A stretch of 64,000 nt of DNA from Wandonia haliotis (GTDB lineage: Bacteria > Bacteroidota > Bacteroidia > Flavobacteriales_D > Crocinitomicaceae), in contig NZ_BAAAFH010000003.1 of the NCBI RefSeq assembly GCF_039523435.1, positions 310,001 to 374,000 of the forward strand. Reading direction: 5' to 3'. Below are positions 1 to 9,056 of the stretch, piece after piece (position 1 is the stretch's first letter; the number at the start of each line of letters is the position of its first letter). The translations under genes were made by a program, and so were the position numbers. The notes beneath the pieces were generated by a model. The model was not told the DNA's origin. It ran no database searches and saw only the letters and a program-made list of their open reading frames with translations.

Positions 1-790
1 GTATGGAACGCACTATGTCAAATGTTTTTGGATCTCTGAAAACTACTTCTGAAGAACCGTTAGACATAATAAGATGTTTTCCGTCGTTTGCAATTCCCCA
101 GCCCTCGCCAAAGTACTGAAATTCTCTTTTCAATTCAAATGAATTCACATCATAGACAAAACATTTGCGGGCTTCCCAGGTAATCTGGAAAATTTCGTCG
201 TTAAGTATGGTGATCCCCTCTCCAAAAATATAATCAGGTACATCTACAGAGCGAATAGTTTCACCGGTTTCCAGACGAATTTCCATTAATTTACTTTTCC
301 CGGTTTGTCCGGTTCCTTCGTAAAGTTTTCCGTTGTACATTTCCAATCCTTGTGTATAACTGGTCGTCTGGTGAGGATAGGTACGCATAATTTTAGCAAC
401 TTTCAATTCAGGATAAATATCTGAGAAAAGTGCGATGGTACGATTAACAATAAACTCTTCTCCTTCGGCATCAGTTCCCACAATACGGATCGTGTGAAAT
501 CCGACATTCAGATCTTTTGTTGCAAGAGAATATTTCGCCTGAATACCCACATTTTTCTGTTCATTCAGTAGGGAATCTCCCAGAAAAAGCTGAAGTTGCT
601 TCAGTTCCTGACCATCTACAACGTTGGTTCTGATTTCGAGCTGATCGCCGACAACAAGTTGAGCATTGTCGGAAGGATTACTTACTGTAAAGGGAGCCTT
701 TTTTCGTTGTTGCTTAGGAGTGACAGGCGATTCTTCGCAACTTGTAAAAAGTACTGCGGTAAGGGCAAAAAGGGCAAAAAATAATCTCAT
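1..790 (-). CDS. glutaminyl-peptide cyclotransferase, lipoprotein (partial, runs off the left edge)
   Basis: The minus frame opens with ATG at 790 and stays open to base 1, giving 263 codons. An N-terminal hydrophobic stretch ends in a lipobox (LFTSC, Cys18), so the protein should be an exported lipoprotein. About 70 residues of beta-rich, Ig-like sequence follow. Then comes the signature of the Glu_cyclase_2 family (YPHQTTSYTQGLE, then LYEGTGQTGKS), a five-bladed propeller that cyclises N-terminal glutamine to pyroglutamate. The start overlaps the stop of the upstream redox gene by 2 to 3 bases, suggesting translational coupling. The family call is from motif recall; the fused N-terminal domain and lipid anchor are seen directly. 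Confidence 0.85.
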   Translation of the reverse strand, partial: MRLFFALFALTAVLFTSCEESPVTPKQQRKKAPFTVSNPSDNAQLVVGDQLEIRTNVVDGQELKQLQLFLGDSLLNEQKNVGIQAKYSLATKDLNVGFHTIRIVGTDAEGEEFIVNRTIALFSDIYPELKVAKIMRTYPHQTTSYTQGLEMYNGKLYEGTGQTGKSKLMEIRLETGETIRSVDVPDYIFGEGITILNDEIFQITWEARKCFVYDVNSFELKREFQYFGEGWGIANDGKHLIMSNGSSEVVFRDPKTFDIVRSI

Positions 791-1215
791 TGTATTCGAA
801 TATGCTTTTTAATGTCTTTCCATTTTATAGCGGTATGAGAAGCGCTATAAAGAACCTTTCCCTGGTGTAAAACGATGACCTGAGGAGATTCGTGTTTCAC
901 TCCAGTTTTTTCTTCCACGTAATTAGAAACAGAACGGTAGGCTAACAAATCCAGGTAGTATGCGTCTACTGCTTCCCGTTCAATTTTTCGTTTCTCAAGA
1001 TGCCTTTTGGCGCCTTTTGAGATGTTACAGGCCGTACTGTGTTTGAAGATCAGAACAGGCTTTTCCGCACTTTTTTTATAGAGCTGGTCAACCTGATCCG
1101 TTGATGTTAACGCTGTCCACCCTGAAGAAGGGGTTTCCAATCCTGATCTGAATGACTGAAAGGAAAGGAAAATGAATGAAAAAACGGATAATAGGATAAG
1201 AACAACTGATTTCAT
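787..1215 (-). CDS. YtxJ-like monothiol bacilliredoxin, membrane-anchored or exported paralogue
   Basis: A 142-residue protein with a hydrophobic N-terminus (about residues 3-20) followed by a thioredoxin-like YtxJ domain. The active-site region reads FKHSTACNIS, with one Cys at 63, then the conserved SPQVIVL strand. It is clearly a paralogue of the upstream gene, which lacks the hydrophobic leader. YtxJ proteins belong to the bacillithiol redox system and are thought to remove bacillithiol from protein thiols. Bacillithiol is cytoplasmic, so a membrane or periplasmic copy is unusual. The start overlaps the upstream stop by 4 bases (ATGA). Confidence 0.8.
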   Translation of the reverse strand: MKSVVLILLSVFSFIFLSFQSFRSGLETPSSGWTALTSTDQVDQLYKKSAEKPVLIFKHSTACNISKGAKRHLEKRKIEREAVDAYYLDLLAYRSVSNYVEEKTGVKHESPQVIVLHQGKVLYSASHTAIKWKDIKKHIRIQ

Positions 1216-1598
1216 GCCTGTACAGCTTTTTTGATCTGGGAAGCTTTAATACCATTGTGAGATGCCTGATGTATCACTTCTCCGTTTTTAATAACAATAA
1301 CCTGAGGGGATTGGTGCAAAACACCGGTCAACTCTTCTATTTTATTGGAAACATCCCGAAAACGGATCAGATCTATAAAATAAGGAGTAACTTCTCCTTC
1401 CTCAAGATCCCAACTCTTTTCCAGTCCATGGAGTGCCATTGCAGAAATGGAACACCTTGTACTGTGTTTAAAGAACAGAATCGGTTGTTGTGAAGAATTT
1501 CGAATGATTTCCTGTAATTGTTCAGGATCTTCTATTTGAATCCATGTGATGGATTTTTTGGATTGATCTTGTTTTTTACCGAAAGAAAAGAGTCCCAT
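1212..1598 (-). CDS. ytxJ: bacillithiol-system redox protein YtxJ (cytoplasmic)
   Basis: A 128-residue thioredoxin-fold protein of the YtxJ family. The motif FFKHSTRCSIS places a single active-site Cys at 49, and SPQVIVI forms the cis-Pro strand. There is no signal peptide. The family is predicted to act as a monothiol bacilliredoxin. It starts 2 bases after the pheS stop and overlaps the next gene, so it is probably co-transcribed with pheS. It is one of three bacilliredoxin-like genes in this window, with the exported copy next door and a CGC-type protein at 10299. Confidence 0.85.
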   Translation of the reverse strand: MGLFSFGKKQDQSKKSITWIQIEDPEQLQEIIRNSSQQPILFFKHSTRCSISAMALHGLEKSWDLEEGEVTPYFIDLIRFRDVSNKIEELTGVLHQSPQVIVIKNGEVIHQASHNGIKASQIKKAVQA

Positions 1599-1600
1599 AA

Positions 1601-2626
1601 CTATGCCGAAATAAATTGTTCAAGGAAGCGTAAATCGTTCTCACTATATAGTCGTAAGTCATTGACGCGGTATTTCAATTGGGTGATACGTTCTATACCC
1701 ATTCCAAAGGCAAATCCGGAGTAGACTTTTGAGTCAATCCCGCAGGCATCCAAAACATTTGGGTCCACCATACCACATCCCAGAATTTCAAGCCATCCGG
1801 TATATTTACAAACATTACATCCTTTACTATTACAGATAGTACAGGAAATATCCATTTCTGCACTGGGTTCTGTGAAAGGAAAATAAGAGGGACGTAGTCG
1901 GATTTCTGTCTTTTCACCAAACATTTCTTTAGCAAAGTACAGAAGTGTTTGTTTCAAATCGGCAAACGAAACTTTCTTATCGATATAAAGTCCTTCTACC
2001 TGGTGGAAGAAGCAGTGTGCCCGGGCAGATATGGCCTCATTTCTGTAGACCCGTCCGGGTGAGATTGTACGGATCGGAGGTTTTTGATTTTCCATTACGC
2101 GTACCTGTACAGAGGATGTATGCGTACGCAGTGCCCACTCCTGATCTCCCTCTTTTTCAACAAAGAAGGTATCCTGCATATCTCTAGCCGGGTGTTCAGG
2201 CGGGAAGTTGAGTGCCGAGAAATTATGCCAGTCATCTTCTACTTCCGGTCCTTCGGAAATAGTGTACCCGATTCGTTCAAAAATGCTGATGATTTCCTTT
2301 CGAACGACCGAAAGCGGATGTCGTGCTCCGATTTCAAAAGCAGATCCGGGACGGGAAAGGTCTATCTTTTCGGTGTTTCCGGAAGCGTTGTTTTCGAGGT
2401 TCTCTTTTGCTTCGTTGAATCTTTGTTCAGCGATTTCCCGTAATCCGTTAATGAGTTGTCCGAATTCTTTTTTCTGTTCGTTGGGAACGGTTTTCAGAAA
2501 TCCATATAACCCTTTAATGGCCCCTTTCGCTCCGATATATTGAATACGGTAGGCTTCCAGTTTAGCAGCATCTGTTAATTCTGCTGCTTCAATTTCTTTC
2601 TTTAACTCCTGAATTTTATCTGTCAT
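1601..2626 (-). CDS. pheS: phenylalanine--tRNA ligase alpha subunit
   Basis: A 341-residue class II aminoacyl-tRNA synthetase alpha chain, close to the usual length. An N-terminal coiled-coil tRNA-binding region (residues 1-90) precedes the catalytic domain. Motif 2 appears as ISPGRVYRNEAISA, and motif 3 as GFAFGMGIERI near the C-terminus. A Cys cluster (CTICNSKGCNVC) sits near residue 262, as in many bacterial PheS. With PheT it charges tRNA-Phe; pheT is not in the window. The gene leads a tight run with ytxJ, its paralogue and the cyclotransferase. Confidence 0.96.
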   Translation of the reverse strand: MTDKIQELKKEIEAAELTDAAKLEAYRIQYIGAKGAIKGLYGFLKTVPNEQKKEFGQLINGLREIAEQRFNEAKENLENNASGNTEKIDLSRPGSAFEIGARHPLSVVRKEIISIFERIGYTISEGPEVEDDWHNFSALNFPPEHPARDMQDTFFVEKEGDQEWALRTHTSSVQVRVMENQKPPIRTISPGRVYRNEAISARAHCFFHQVEGLYIDKKVSFADLKQTLLYFAKEMFGEKTEIRLRPSYFPFTEPSAEMDISCTICNSKGCNVCKYTGWLEILGCGMVDPNVLDACGIDSKVYSGFAFGMGIERITQLKYRVNDLRLYSENDLRFLEQFISA

Positions 2627-2836
2627 CTTCGAAAATCTTAACCTCGGTACAAATTACGAAATTACGAAATTGTAAGTGATTTTAGGCCGTGGGGGCATAA
2701 TTATTGATTTGCCTGTATGTTGACTTTTAAGAAAAATAACCAACGGGTGTAACTTTTTTCCGTCTAAATGGTTAAAGGATTGTAGAAAGATAAACTATTT
2801 TGTAACTTCGCTACCTGCGATTTAGAATATATACTT

Positions 2837-3223
2837 ATGAAAAAGAGAGCAATGCGGTCGGTATTTTTCCTTGGATTGGCAGCTATGTTAGCTGTTCCGG
2901 CAATAGGATGTCGTAAAAAAGGTGATACAATTGTACGGATCATGGTGAAGGACGTTTCAAATGCTCCTGTTGCAAATGCAATGGTTCGTTTGTACGGACA
3001 ATCTACAATGGATCAGGCTCCGGGAGCAATAACGGCAAACGATACTGCTTATACCAATTCATCAGGGATTGCTGTTTTTGATTTCAACGATGAATATCAA
3101 TTGGGACAGGCCGGTGTTGCGGTATTGAACATTCTTGCAAAGAAAGATGGAATGACCGGAACCGGAATCATAAAAATTGAAGAAGAAACTACTTCTGAAG
3201 AGACTGTATTTCTTCAGCCGTAA
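2837..3223 (+). CDS. small lipoprotein with an Ig-like/carboxypeptidase-regulatory-type domain
   Basis: A 128-residue protein whose signal peptide ends in a lipobox-like AIGC (Cys25). The mature part resembles a transthyretin-like fold: IRIMVKDVSNAPVANAMVRLY, then a Gly/Ala-rich strand and a short acidic tail. Such domains are common in Bacteroidota surface lipoproteins, but I recognise no specific function. It stands alone between divergent pheS and convergent nrdA. A TAACTTCG element lies about 30 bases upstream and resembles a Bacteroidota -7 box. A hairpin terminator follows the stop. Confidence 0.7.
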   Translation: MKKRAMRSVFFLGLAAMLAVPAIGCRKKGDTIVRIMVKDVSNAPVANAMVRLYGQSTMDQAPGAITANDTAYTNSSGIAVFDFNDEYQLGQAGVAVLNILAKKDGMTGTGIIKIEEETTSEETVFLQP

Positions 3224-3247
3224 TAGAATTAACAGTATTTGAACGTT

Positions 3248-3280
3248 AAGCCACATCAGAATTCTGACGTGGCTTTTTTT
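3248..3280 (+). terminator. rho-independent terminator of the small lipoprotein gene
   Basis: The arms AAGCCAC and GTGGCTT enclose a further TCAGAATTCTGA palindrome, and a run of T follows. It lies 25 bases after the stop of the lipoprotein gene. Confidence 0.8.
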
Positions 3281-3317
3281 ATATCAAAAGATTATTTATT
3301 AGATGAATATATTCGAA

Positions 3318-3345
3318 ATAAAAAAGCCATCCCTAAGGATGGCTT
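3318..3345 (-). terminator. rho-independent terminator of nrdBA
   Basis: Read on the minus strand, AAGCCATCC and GGATGGCTT form a stem with a tiny loop, followed by TTTTTTATTT. It lies about 40 bases beyond the nrdA stop. Confidence 0.8.
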
Positions 3346-3386
3346 CAAAATGTATAAGTGGATTTTAATTTAAAACGGCACAATTA

Positions 3387-5747
3387 TCAACCACTACACA
3401 TTTCACAATTATCCGGATCATCAAGAGAACATGCTATTTCGGCTTGTTTATCCTCGATCGTTTTTGCTGTGATTTTTTGCGATGTTACAGCCTTATCAAC
3501 CGTAAACTTAATAGCGTCTGTAGCAGCTTTTGTTCTCAGGTAATACATTCCTGTCTTAAGTCCTTTCTTCCACCCGTAGAAGTGCATAGATGTTAGTTTA
3601 CCGAAGTTTGCATTTTCCATGAAAATGTTCAACGATTGAGACTGACAAATGTATGCTCCACGGTCAGCAGCTTGTTCGATAATCACTTTTTGTGAAACTT
3701 CCCAGGCTGTTTTGTAAAGATCTTTGATCTCTTGTGGAATTTCGGAGATATTTTGAACAGAACCATTCGTTGCCATCAATCTCTGACGCATTTCAGGGTT
3801 CCATAATCCTTCTTTAACCAGGTCTCTTAACAAGTGCTTGTTTACGATGATAAATTCACCGGAAAGTACACGTCTTGTGTAAATGTTGGATGTATAGGGT
3901 TCGAAACATTCGTTGTTACCCAGAATTTGTGCTGTAGAAGCTGTTGGCATTGGCGCCATAAGAAGTGAGTTGCGAACTCCATGTTGCTTAACTTCTTCTT
4001 TTAACACATCCCATTCCCATCTCGAGGTAGGTGTTACACCCCACATATCGAATTGGAAAATTCCTTTTGAAACAGGAGATCCTTCAAATGTTTGGTAAGA
4101 CCCTTCAACTTTCGCAAGATCTTTGGATGCTGTCATTGCAGCGTAATAAATTGTTTCAAACACTTCTTTGTTCAGCTGAGCTGCTTCCGGAGAGTCGAAC
4201 GGGTAACGCATCATAATATAGGCATCTGCAAGCCCCTGAACTCCCAATCCGATTGGACGATGACGCATATTAGAGTTACGAGCCTCTTCTACCGGGTAGT
4301 AGTTGTTGTCGATAATTCGATTCAGGTTAACTGTTGCCTGATAGGTTACTTCAAATAATTTATTGTGATCAAAAACTCCGTCTTCAACAAACTTTGGAAG
4401 AGCAATGGATGCGAGGTTACATACAGCAACTTCATCAGGAGCGGTGTACTCGATGATTTCCGTACAAAGGTTCGAAGACTTGATTACTCCAAGATTTTGC
4501 TGGTTCGACTTGCTGTTTGCAGCATCTTTGTACAGCATGTAAGGAGTTCCTGTTTCAATTTGTGATTCAAGTACTTTGAACCAAAGGTCCTGAGCTTTAA
4601 TCGTTTTTCTCCCTTTTCCTTCACGCTCGTATTTTTCATAAAGCGCTTCAAACTCTTCTCCGAAAGTATCGGAAAGTCCAGGGCACTCGTGTGGACACAT
4701 CAACGTCCAATTACCATTGCTTTCAACGCGTTTCATGAATAAATCCGGAATCCAGAGTGAGTAGAACAGGTCGCGTGCACGTTGTTCTTCTTTACCATGA
4801 TTCTTTTTCAGGTCAAGGAAATCAAATATGTCTGCGTGCCATGGTTCAAGATAGATAGCAAAAGATCCTTTTCTTTTTCCTCCTCCCTGATCCACGTAAC
4901 GGGCAGTGTCATTATAAACGCGAAGCATAGGAACGATACCGTTAGATGTTCCGTTTGTTCCTTTGATATAGGATCCTTTCGCACGGATGTCGTGAATTGA
5001 GATTCCGATACCTCCTGCTGATTGAGATATTTTCGCGCAGGACTTTAATGTTTCGTAGATTCCGTCGATGCTGTCTTCTTTCATTGTCAGAAGGAAGCAA
5101 GAGGACATCTGTGGTTTCGGAGTTCCGGCATTAAATAATGTCGGAGTTGCATGTGTAAACCAACCTTCGGACATAAGGTTGTAAGTCTTGATAGCTGATT
5201 CAATATCCGCTTTGTGAATACCAACGGCAACACGCATTAACATATGCTGTGGACGCTCTGCGATTTGTCCGTTTAGTCGTAGCAAATAAGATCTTTCCAG
5301 CGTTTTGAACCCAAAATAATCATAGCGGAAATCACGGTCGTAAATGATACTAGAGTCCAGTACATCACTATTTTTATTGATGATTTCGTATACATCATCA
5401 GCGATAAGTGAAGCACGCAACCCTGTTTTCGGGTCGATATAATTATACAGGTCTTCTACAACTTCTGAGAAAGTTTTCTTAGTATTTTTATGCATATTGG
5501 ACACGGCAATACGCGATGCCAGCAATGCATAATCAGGGTGATCAATAGTTTTAGAAGCAGCAACCTCAGCAGCCAGATTATCAAGGTCTGTGGTTAAAAC
5601 TCCGTCGTACAGACCTTCAATGACTTTCATGGCAACCATTTCAGGAGAAACCAATGGGTCAAGTCCGTAACACATTTTTACGATACGAGCTGTGATTTTG
5701 TCAAACTTCACAGCCTCTTTGCGTCCATCTCTTTTTACTACATACAT
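3387..5747 (-). CDS. nrdA: class Ia ribonucleoside-diphosphate reductase, alpha subunit
   Basis: A 786-residue catalytic subunit that reduces ribonucleoside diphosphates to deoxyribonucleotides. An N-terminal ATP-cone (residues 1-90) points to allosteric activity control. The active site is intact: Cys217 and Cys443 as the redox pair, the Asn426-x-Cys428-x-Glu430 radical site in SSNLCTEI, and a C-terminal CEMC pair for re-reduction by thioredoxin or glutaredoxin. The partner nrdB lies 35 bases upstream on the same strand. A hairpin terminator follows the stop. Confidence 0.97.
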   Translation of the reverse strand: MYVVKRDGRKEAVKFDKITARIVKMCYGLDPLVSPEMVAMKVIEGLYDGVLTTDLDNLAAEVAASKTIDHPDYALLASRIAVSNMHKNTKKTFSEVVEDLYNYIDPKTGLRASLIADDVYEIINKNSDVLDSSIIYDRDFRYDYFGFKTLERSYLLRLNGQIAERPQHMLMRVAVGIHKADIESAIKTYNLMSEGWFTHATPTLFNAGTPKPQMSSCFLLTMKEDSIDGIYETLKSCAKISQSAGGIGISIHDIRAKGSYIKGTNGTSNGIVPMLRVYNDTARYVDQGGGKRKGSFAIYLEPWHADIFDFLDLKKNHGKEEQRARDLFYSLWIPDLFMKRVESNGNWTLMCPHECPGLSDTFGEEFEALYEKYEREGKGRKTIKAQDLWFKVLESQIETGTPYMLYKDAANSKSNQQNLGVIKSSNLCTEIIEYTAPDEVAVCNLASIALPKFVEDGVFDHNKLFEVTYQATVNLNRIIDNNYYPVEEARNSNMRHRPIGLGVQGLADAYIMMRYPFDSPEAAQLNKEVFETIYYAAMTASKDLAKVEGSYQTFEGSPVSKGIFQFDMWGVTPTSRWEWDVLKEEVKQHGVRNSLLMAPMPTASTAQILGNNECFEPYTSNIYTRRVLSGEFIIVNKHLLRDLVKEGLWNPEMRQRLMATNGSVQNISEIPQEIKDLYKTAWEVSQKVIIEQAADRGAYICQSQSLNIFMENANFGKLTSMHFYGWKKGLKTGMYYLRTKAATDAIKFTVDKAVTSQKITAKTIEDKQAEIACSLDDPDNCEMCSG

Positions 5748-5782
5748 AAGCGTCCGATATATGGGTTATAATTGATTTATAA

Positions 5783-6760
5783 TTAAAAATCTTCGTCAAG
5801 TTTGAAGGTCTGATTTTCCTTCCCGGCCATAACTCCGGCTTTTTGGTATTCAGCAACACGTTTCTCAAAGAAGTTGGTTTTCCCCTGAATTGAGATCATG
5901 TCCATGAAGTCAAACGGATTGGTTGATCCGAAATGTTTTTCACATCCAAGTTCTGCTAATAAACGGTCTGCAACAAACTCAATGTATTGAGACATCAGGT
6001 CACTGTTCATTCCGATAAGTTTTACGGGTAAAGCGTCCAGAATGAATTCTTTTTCGATTTCTACCGCATCCAGAATAATCTCCTTAACTTTCTCTTTAGG
6101 AAGTTTGTTCACAACGTGGTTATTGTACAACAGGCATGCAAAATCACAGTGCAGTCCTTCGTCTCGGGAAATCAGTTCGTTAGAGAAAGAAAGTCCGGGC
6201 ATTAATCCTCGTTTTTTCAACCAGAAAATTGAGCAGAATGAACCGGAGAAGAAAATTCCTTCTACTGCTGCAAATGCAACAAGACGTTCAGCAAATGATC
6301 CTTCCTCTATCCAACGAAGTGCCCAGTTCGCCTTTTTGCGAACACAATCAAGTGTGTCTATTGCATTAAACAGGTAGTTCTTTTCTTTAGAGTCTTTAAT
6401 ATACGTATCAATAAGCAGCGAATACGTTTCAGAATGGATATTTTCAATAGCCACCTGGAATCCGTAGAAGAATTTCGCCTCTGTATACTGTACTTCAGAA
6501 AGGAAATTCTCTGCAAGATTTTCATTTACAATACCATCTGATGCTGCAAAGAATGCCAGTACGTGTTTTACGAAATGTCGCTCGTCGTCATTAAGTTTAT
6601 TTTCCCAGTCAATAAGATCCGGAGAAAGGTCAATTTCCTCTGCTGTCCAGAAACTGGCTTCTGCTTTTTTGTAAAACGCCCAAATGTCGTCGTGTTGGAT
6701 GGGAAACAAGACAAATCTGCCTGTGTTTTCCTCCAAAATTGGTTCTTTTTCCTGTGCCAT
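5783..6760 (-). CDS. nrdB: class Ia ribonucleoside-diphosphate reductase, beta subunit
   Basis: A 325-residue ferritin-like radical-generating subunit. Metal ligands are visible: Asp in DLIDWE, the E-x-x-H pair in IENIHSETY, Glu in VEGIFFSG, and E-x-x-H in RDEGLHCDF. The Tyr four residues after the first ligand His matches the stable tyrosyl radical of classical Ia enzymes, so this is not one of the radical-free variants. First gene of nrdB-nrdA; about 440 bases of non-coding sequence lie upstream. Confidence 0.96.
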   Translation of the reverse strand: MAQEKEPILEENTGRFVLFPIQHDDIWAFYKKAEASFWTAEEIDLSPDLIDWENKLNDDERHFVKHVLAFFAASDGIVNENLAENFLSEVQYTEAKFFYGFQVAIENIHSETYSLLIDTYIKDSKEKNYLFNAIDTLDCVRKKANWALRWIEEGSFAERLVAFAAVEGIFFSGSFCSIFWLKKRGLMPGLSFSNELISRDEGLHCDFACLLYNNHVVNKLPKEKVKEIILDAVEIEKEFILDALPVKLIGMNSDLMSQYIEFVADRLLAELGCEKHFGSTNPFDFMDMISIQGKTNFFEKRVAEYQKAGVMAGKENQTFKLDEDF

Positions 6761-7197
6761 TTTTTAAAATATTATCGTAAAAATTACTAGCGAAGCCGGT
6801 TCCCAGACTTCGAAATAATTGATTATTAATTACTGTTTCGTTTTCCTCTTTACTTTTGGCGACCCTGATGCAAAGTATATCAGTAACCGTTCTGATGAGG
6901 CAGTACAAAAATTGTCAAAAAAACGCCTTTAACCAACTAAAGAAATTCACAATTCACCACACTTATCAACAACCCTCTTCTCAATCCCTTAGTGCACAAA
7001 GCCTTCATGTTTTATTAACATCAATTTAAAGATATTCACAGTGTAAAGCAAAACTTTTATCGAAGAAATGAACGTTTTAATCTCAAAATACTAGTATTCC
7101 GCTTCTTCCCTGTTTTTTCTATAAATTTACGCTAAAAGGGTTGCGTTTTTCAAAGAAAATACTTTATCTTTTACACATCCTGATGTGAATTACTTCT
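6761..7197. other. intergenic region between divergent nrdB and comF
   Basis: About 437 AT-rich bases without a credible ORF. It must carry the nrdB promoter (minus strand) and the comF promoter (plus strand). A TATACTTTG element is present on the minus strand at 6871-6879, but the nearest TTTG is about 26 bases further upstream, too far for a standard promoter. I found no convincing NrdR box, riboswitch or RNA gene. Confidence 0.5.
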
Positions 7198-7920
7198 ATG
7201 CTGACCAGTCTACAATATTCGGTACAAAAATATCTTCGCGGGCTACTCCATTTTGTATATCCGGAATACTGCGTTGTGTGTGCTGAACTTCTTCCCGAAG
7301 GAATGCAGGATATTTGTATTTTTTGTGAAGATAGTTTGATGTACACCTATTATGAAAAGTTCAAAGAAGATTCGCCTCTTGATGAACTTTTTTATGGTAG
7401 GGCACAACTGGAAAGTACGTTTAGTTTACTTAATTTTTCCAGAGGAACTTCGACACGAAAAATTGTACACCAGATTAAGTACAAAAACAATAAACCGTTG
7501 GCGCATTTCATGGGAAGAAAAATGGGGAGGGCATTACACGAAAAATGGAAAGAAGGGTTTCCCGATGTTTTGATTCCGGTTCCCCTGCATCCGAAAAAAT
7601 TCTATCTGAGAGGATATAATCAAAGTGAATTACTGGCAAAAGGAGTTGCTCACGAAACAGGGATAAAGGTGCTTGTGTCACTATTGAAACGAAGGGTGCA
7701 TACGCAAACGCAGACGAAGAAGGGGAAATATGCGCGGTGGGATAATGTGGAGGATATTTTTACTGTAAATCATCCGTTACGATGGAAAAATAAGCACATT
7801 TGTATCATAGACGATGTAATTACCACCGGATCAACTCTGGAATCCTGTATCAGAAAACTGAAAGAGGAAATACCGGGGGTGAAAATCAGTGTGATAAGTC
7901 TTGCAATGGCAAAAAAATAA
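7198..7920 (+). CDS. comF: ComF family protein (phosphoribosyltransferase-like)
   Basis: A 240-residue protein. An N-terminal zinc-finger-like segment carries two Cys-x-x-Cys pairs (CVVC and CIFC). The C-terminal type I phosphoribosyltransferase fold ends with the PRPP-binding loop ICIIDDVITTGST. ComF proteins are needed for DNA uptake in transformable bacteria, probably in handling incoming single-stranded DNA with the helicase; that role is family knowledge only. The next gene begins 3 bases after the stop. Confidence 0.9.
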   Translation: MLTSLQYSVQKYLRGLLHFVYPEYCVVCAELLPEGMQDICIFCEDSLMYTYYEKFKEDSPLDELFYGRAQLESTFSLLNFSRGTSTRKIVHQIKYKNNKPLAHFMGRKMGRALHEKWKEGFPDVLIPVPLHPKKFYLRGYNQSELLAKGVAHETGIKVLVSLLKRRVHTQTQTKKGKYARWDNVEDIFTVNHPLRWKNKHICIIDDVITTGSTLESCIRKLKEEIPGVKISVISLAMAKK

Positions 7921-7923
7921 AGT

Positions 7924-8982
7924 ATGCAGTATCTTATTGTGGGTCAGGGGTTGGCCGGAACAATGTTGGCTCACCAGTTTTTAAAGACAGGAAAAACATT
8001 TAAAATTATCGATCCGGGAGTGAATGAGAGCTCAAGGGTGGCGGCCGGAATTATGAATCCGATTGTGTTCCGTAGAGTGACAAAGAGCTGGATGGTGGAT
8101 CAATGTTTGTCTGAAGCTGTTCGCCAATACCGGGAGTTGGAAGAGTTACTGGGCGTTCGGTTTTTATTCGAAAGAGAAATCCGAAGAGCTTTCTCAAGTG
8201 AACAGGAAAAGGAATGGTGGGAACAAAAATCTGCTTTAGAAGAGTTTAACGGATATATCGACTCTCCAGGTTCCGCGACACCACCACCAACCTACCTGAA
8301 AGCTCCTTTTGGAAATGAAATGGTGCATCGGGTTCATTATGTGGAAACCAAAATGTTTATTGATACAAACCGTTCGTTTTTTAAAGAGAAAGGCGTTTTA
8401 CTAGAGGATACTTTCGATTACGACTGCATTACAGATGAAGGATGTCTGCTAGATGGCATCCGGTTTGATAAGATTATTTTTTGTGAGGGATACCAGTCCC
8501 GTAAAAATCCGTTTTTCAGCTATTTGCCTGTAAACGCAACAAAAGGACAGATCCTTGATTTGGAGATACCACTGGTGACGAATCGGTCGGAAGTATTGAA
8601 TAGAAAATGTTTTGTTCTCCCTCTCGAAAACGGCGCGTTTAAAGCAGGGGCAACCTATGAATGGGATTCACCGGATACATTGATTACAGAGGTTGCTCGA
8701 AAAGAACTGGAGGAAAAAATAGAAGGACTCCTTGACGTACCTTTTTCTGTTACCGGGCAGGAAGCAGGAGTGCGGCCAACAACGGATGATAGAAGACCAT
8801 TGTTGGGATGTCACCCTGAAAGAGATGATCTCTACTTCTTCAATGGACTGGGAACGAAAGGGTATCTTCTGGCACCCTATTTTGCCGGAGAGATTTTTTT
8901 AAGAGTTACGGAAAACAAACCTGTTCTGAAAGATGCGGATTTGGTTCGGTTTGCAAAACGGCGGAATCTGAAAAACTCCTGA
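7924..8982 (+). CDS. FAD-dependent oxidoreductase, DAO/ThiO-like
   Basis: A 352-residue protein that opens with an FAD-binding Rossmann motif (VGQGLAGTMLA), followed by an SSRVAAGIMNP segment typical of the DadA/glycine-oxidase family. A C-terminal GVRPTTDDRRPLLG motif closes the FAD site. The family oxidises amines or amino acids, and relatives include ThiO and the C-terminal half of MnmC. The substrate cannot be read from sequence. It follows comF by 3 bases, so the two are probably co-transcribed. Confidence 0.82.
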   Translation: MQYLIVGQGLAGTMLAHQFLKTGKTFKIIDPGVNESSRVAAGIMNPIVFRRVTKSWMVDQCLSEAVRQYRELEELLGVRFLFEREIRRAFSSEQEKEWWEQKSALEEFNGYIDSPGSATPPPTYLKAPFGNEMVHRVHYVETKMFIDTNRSFFKEKGVLLEDTFDYDCITDEGCLLDGIRFDKIIFCEGYQSRKNPFFSYLPVNATKGQILDLEIPLVTNRSEVLNRKCFVLPLENGAFKAGATYEWDSPDTLITEVARKELEEKIEGLLDVPFSVTGQEAGVRPTTDDRRPLLGCHPERDDLYFFNGLGTKGYLLAPYFAGEIFLRVTENKPVLKDADLVRFAKRRNLKNS

Positions 8983-9056
8983 TATGCTAAGAATGTCCCA
9001 ACTTAGATTTTTTGCTTACATTTAACCGACTACAACCAGGATAAACGTACTGCAAA

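Noticed and set aside
719..790. Short tandem AGGGCAAAA repeat at the start of the cyclotransferase gene
   Set aside because: It encodes the repetitive LFALFAL core of the signal peptide and is not a separate element.
6871..6911. Bacteroidota promoter for nrdB
   Set aside because: TATACTTTG is present, but the nearest upstream TTTG is about 26 bases away, outside the usual spacing.
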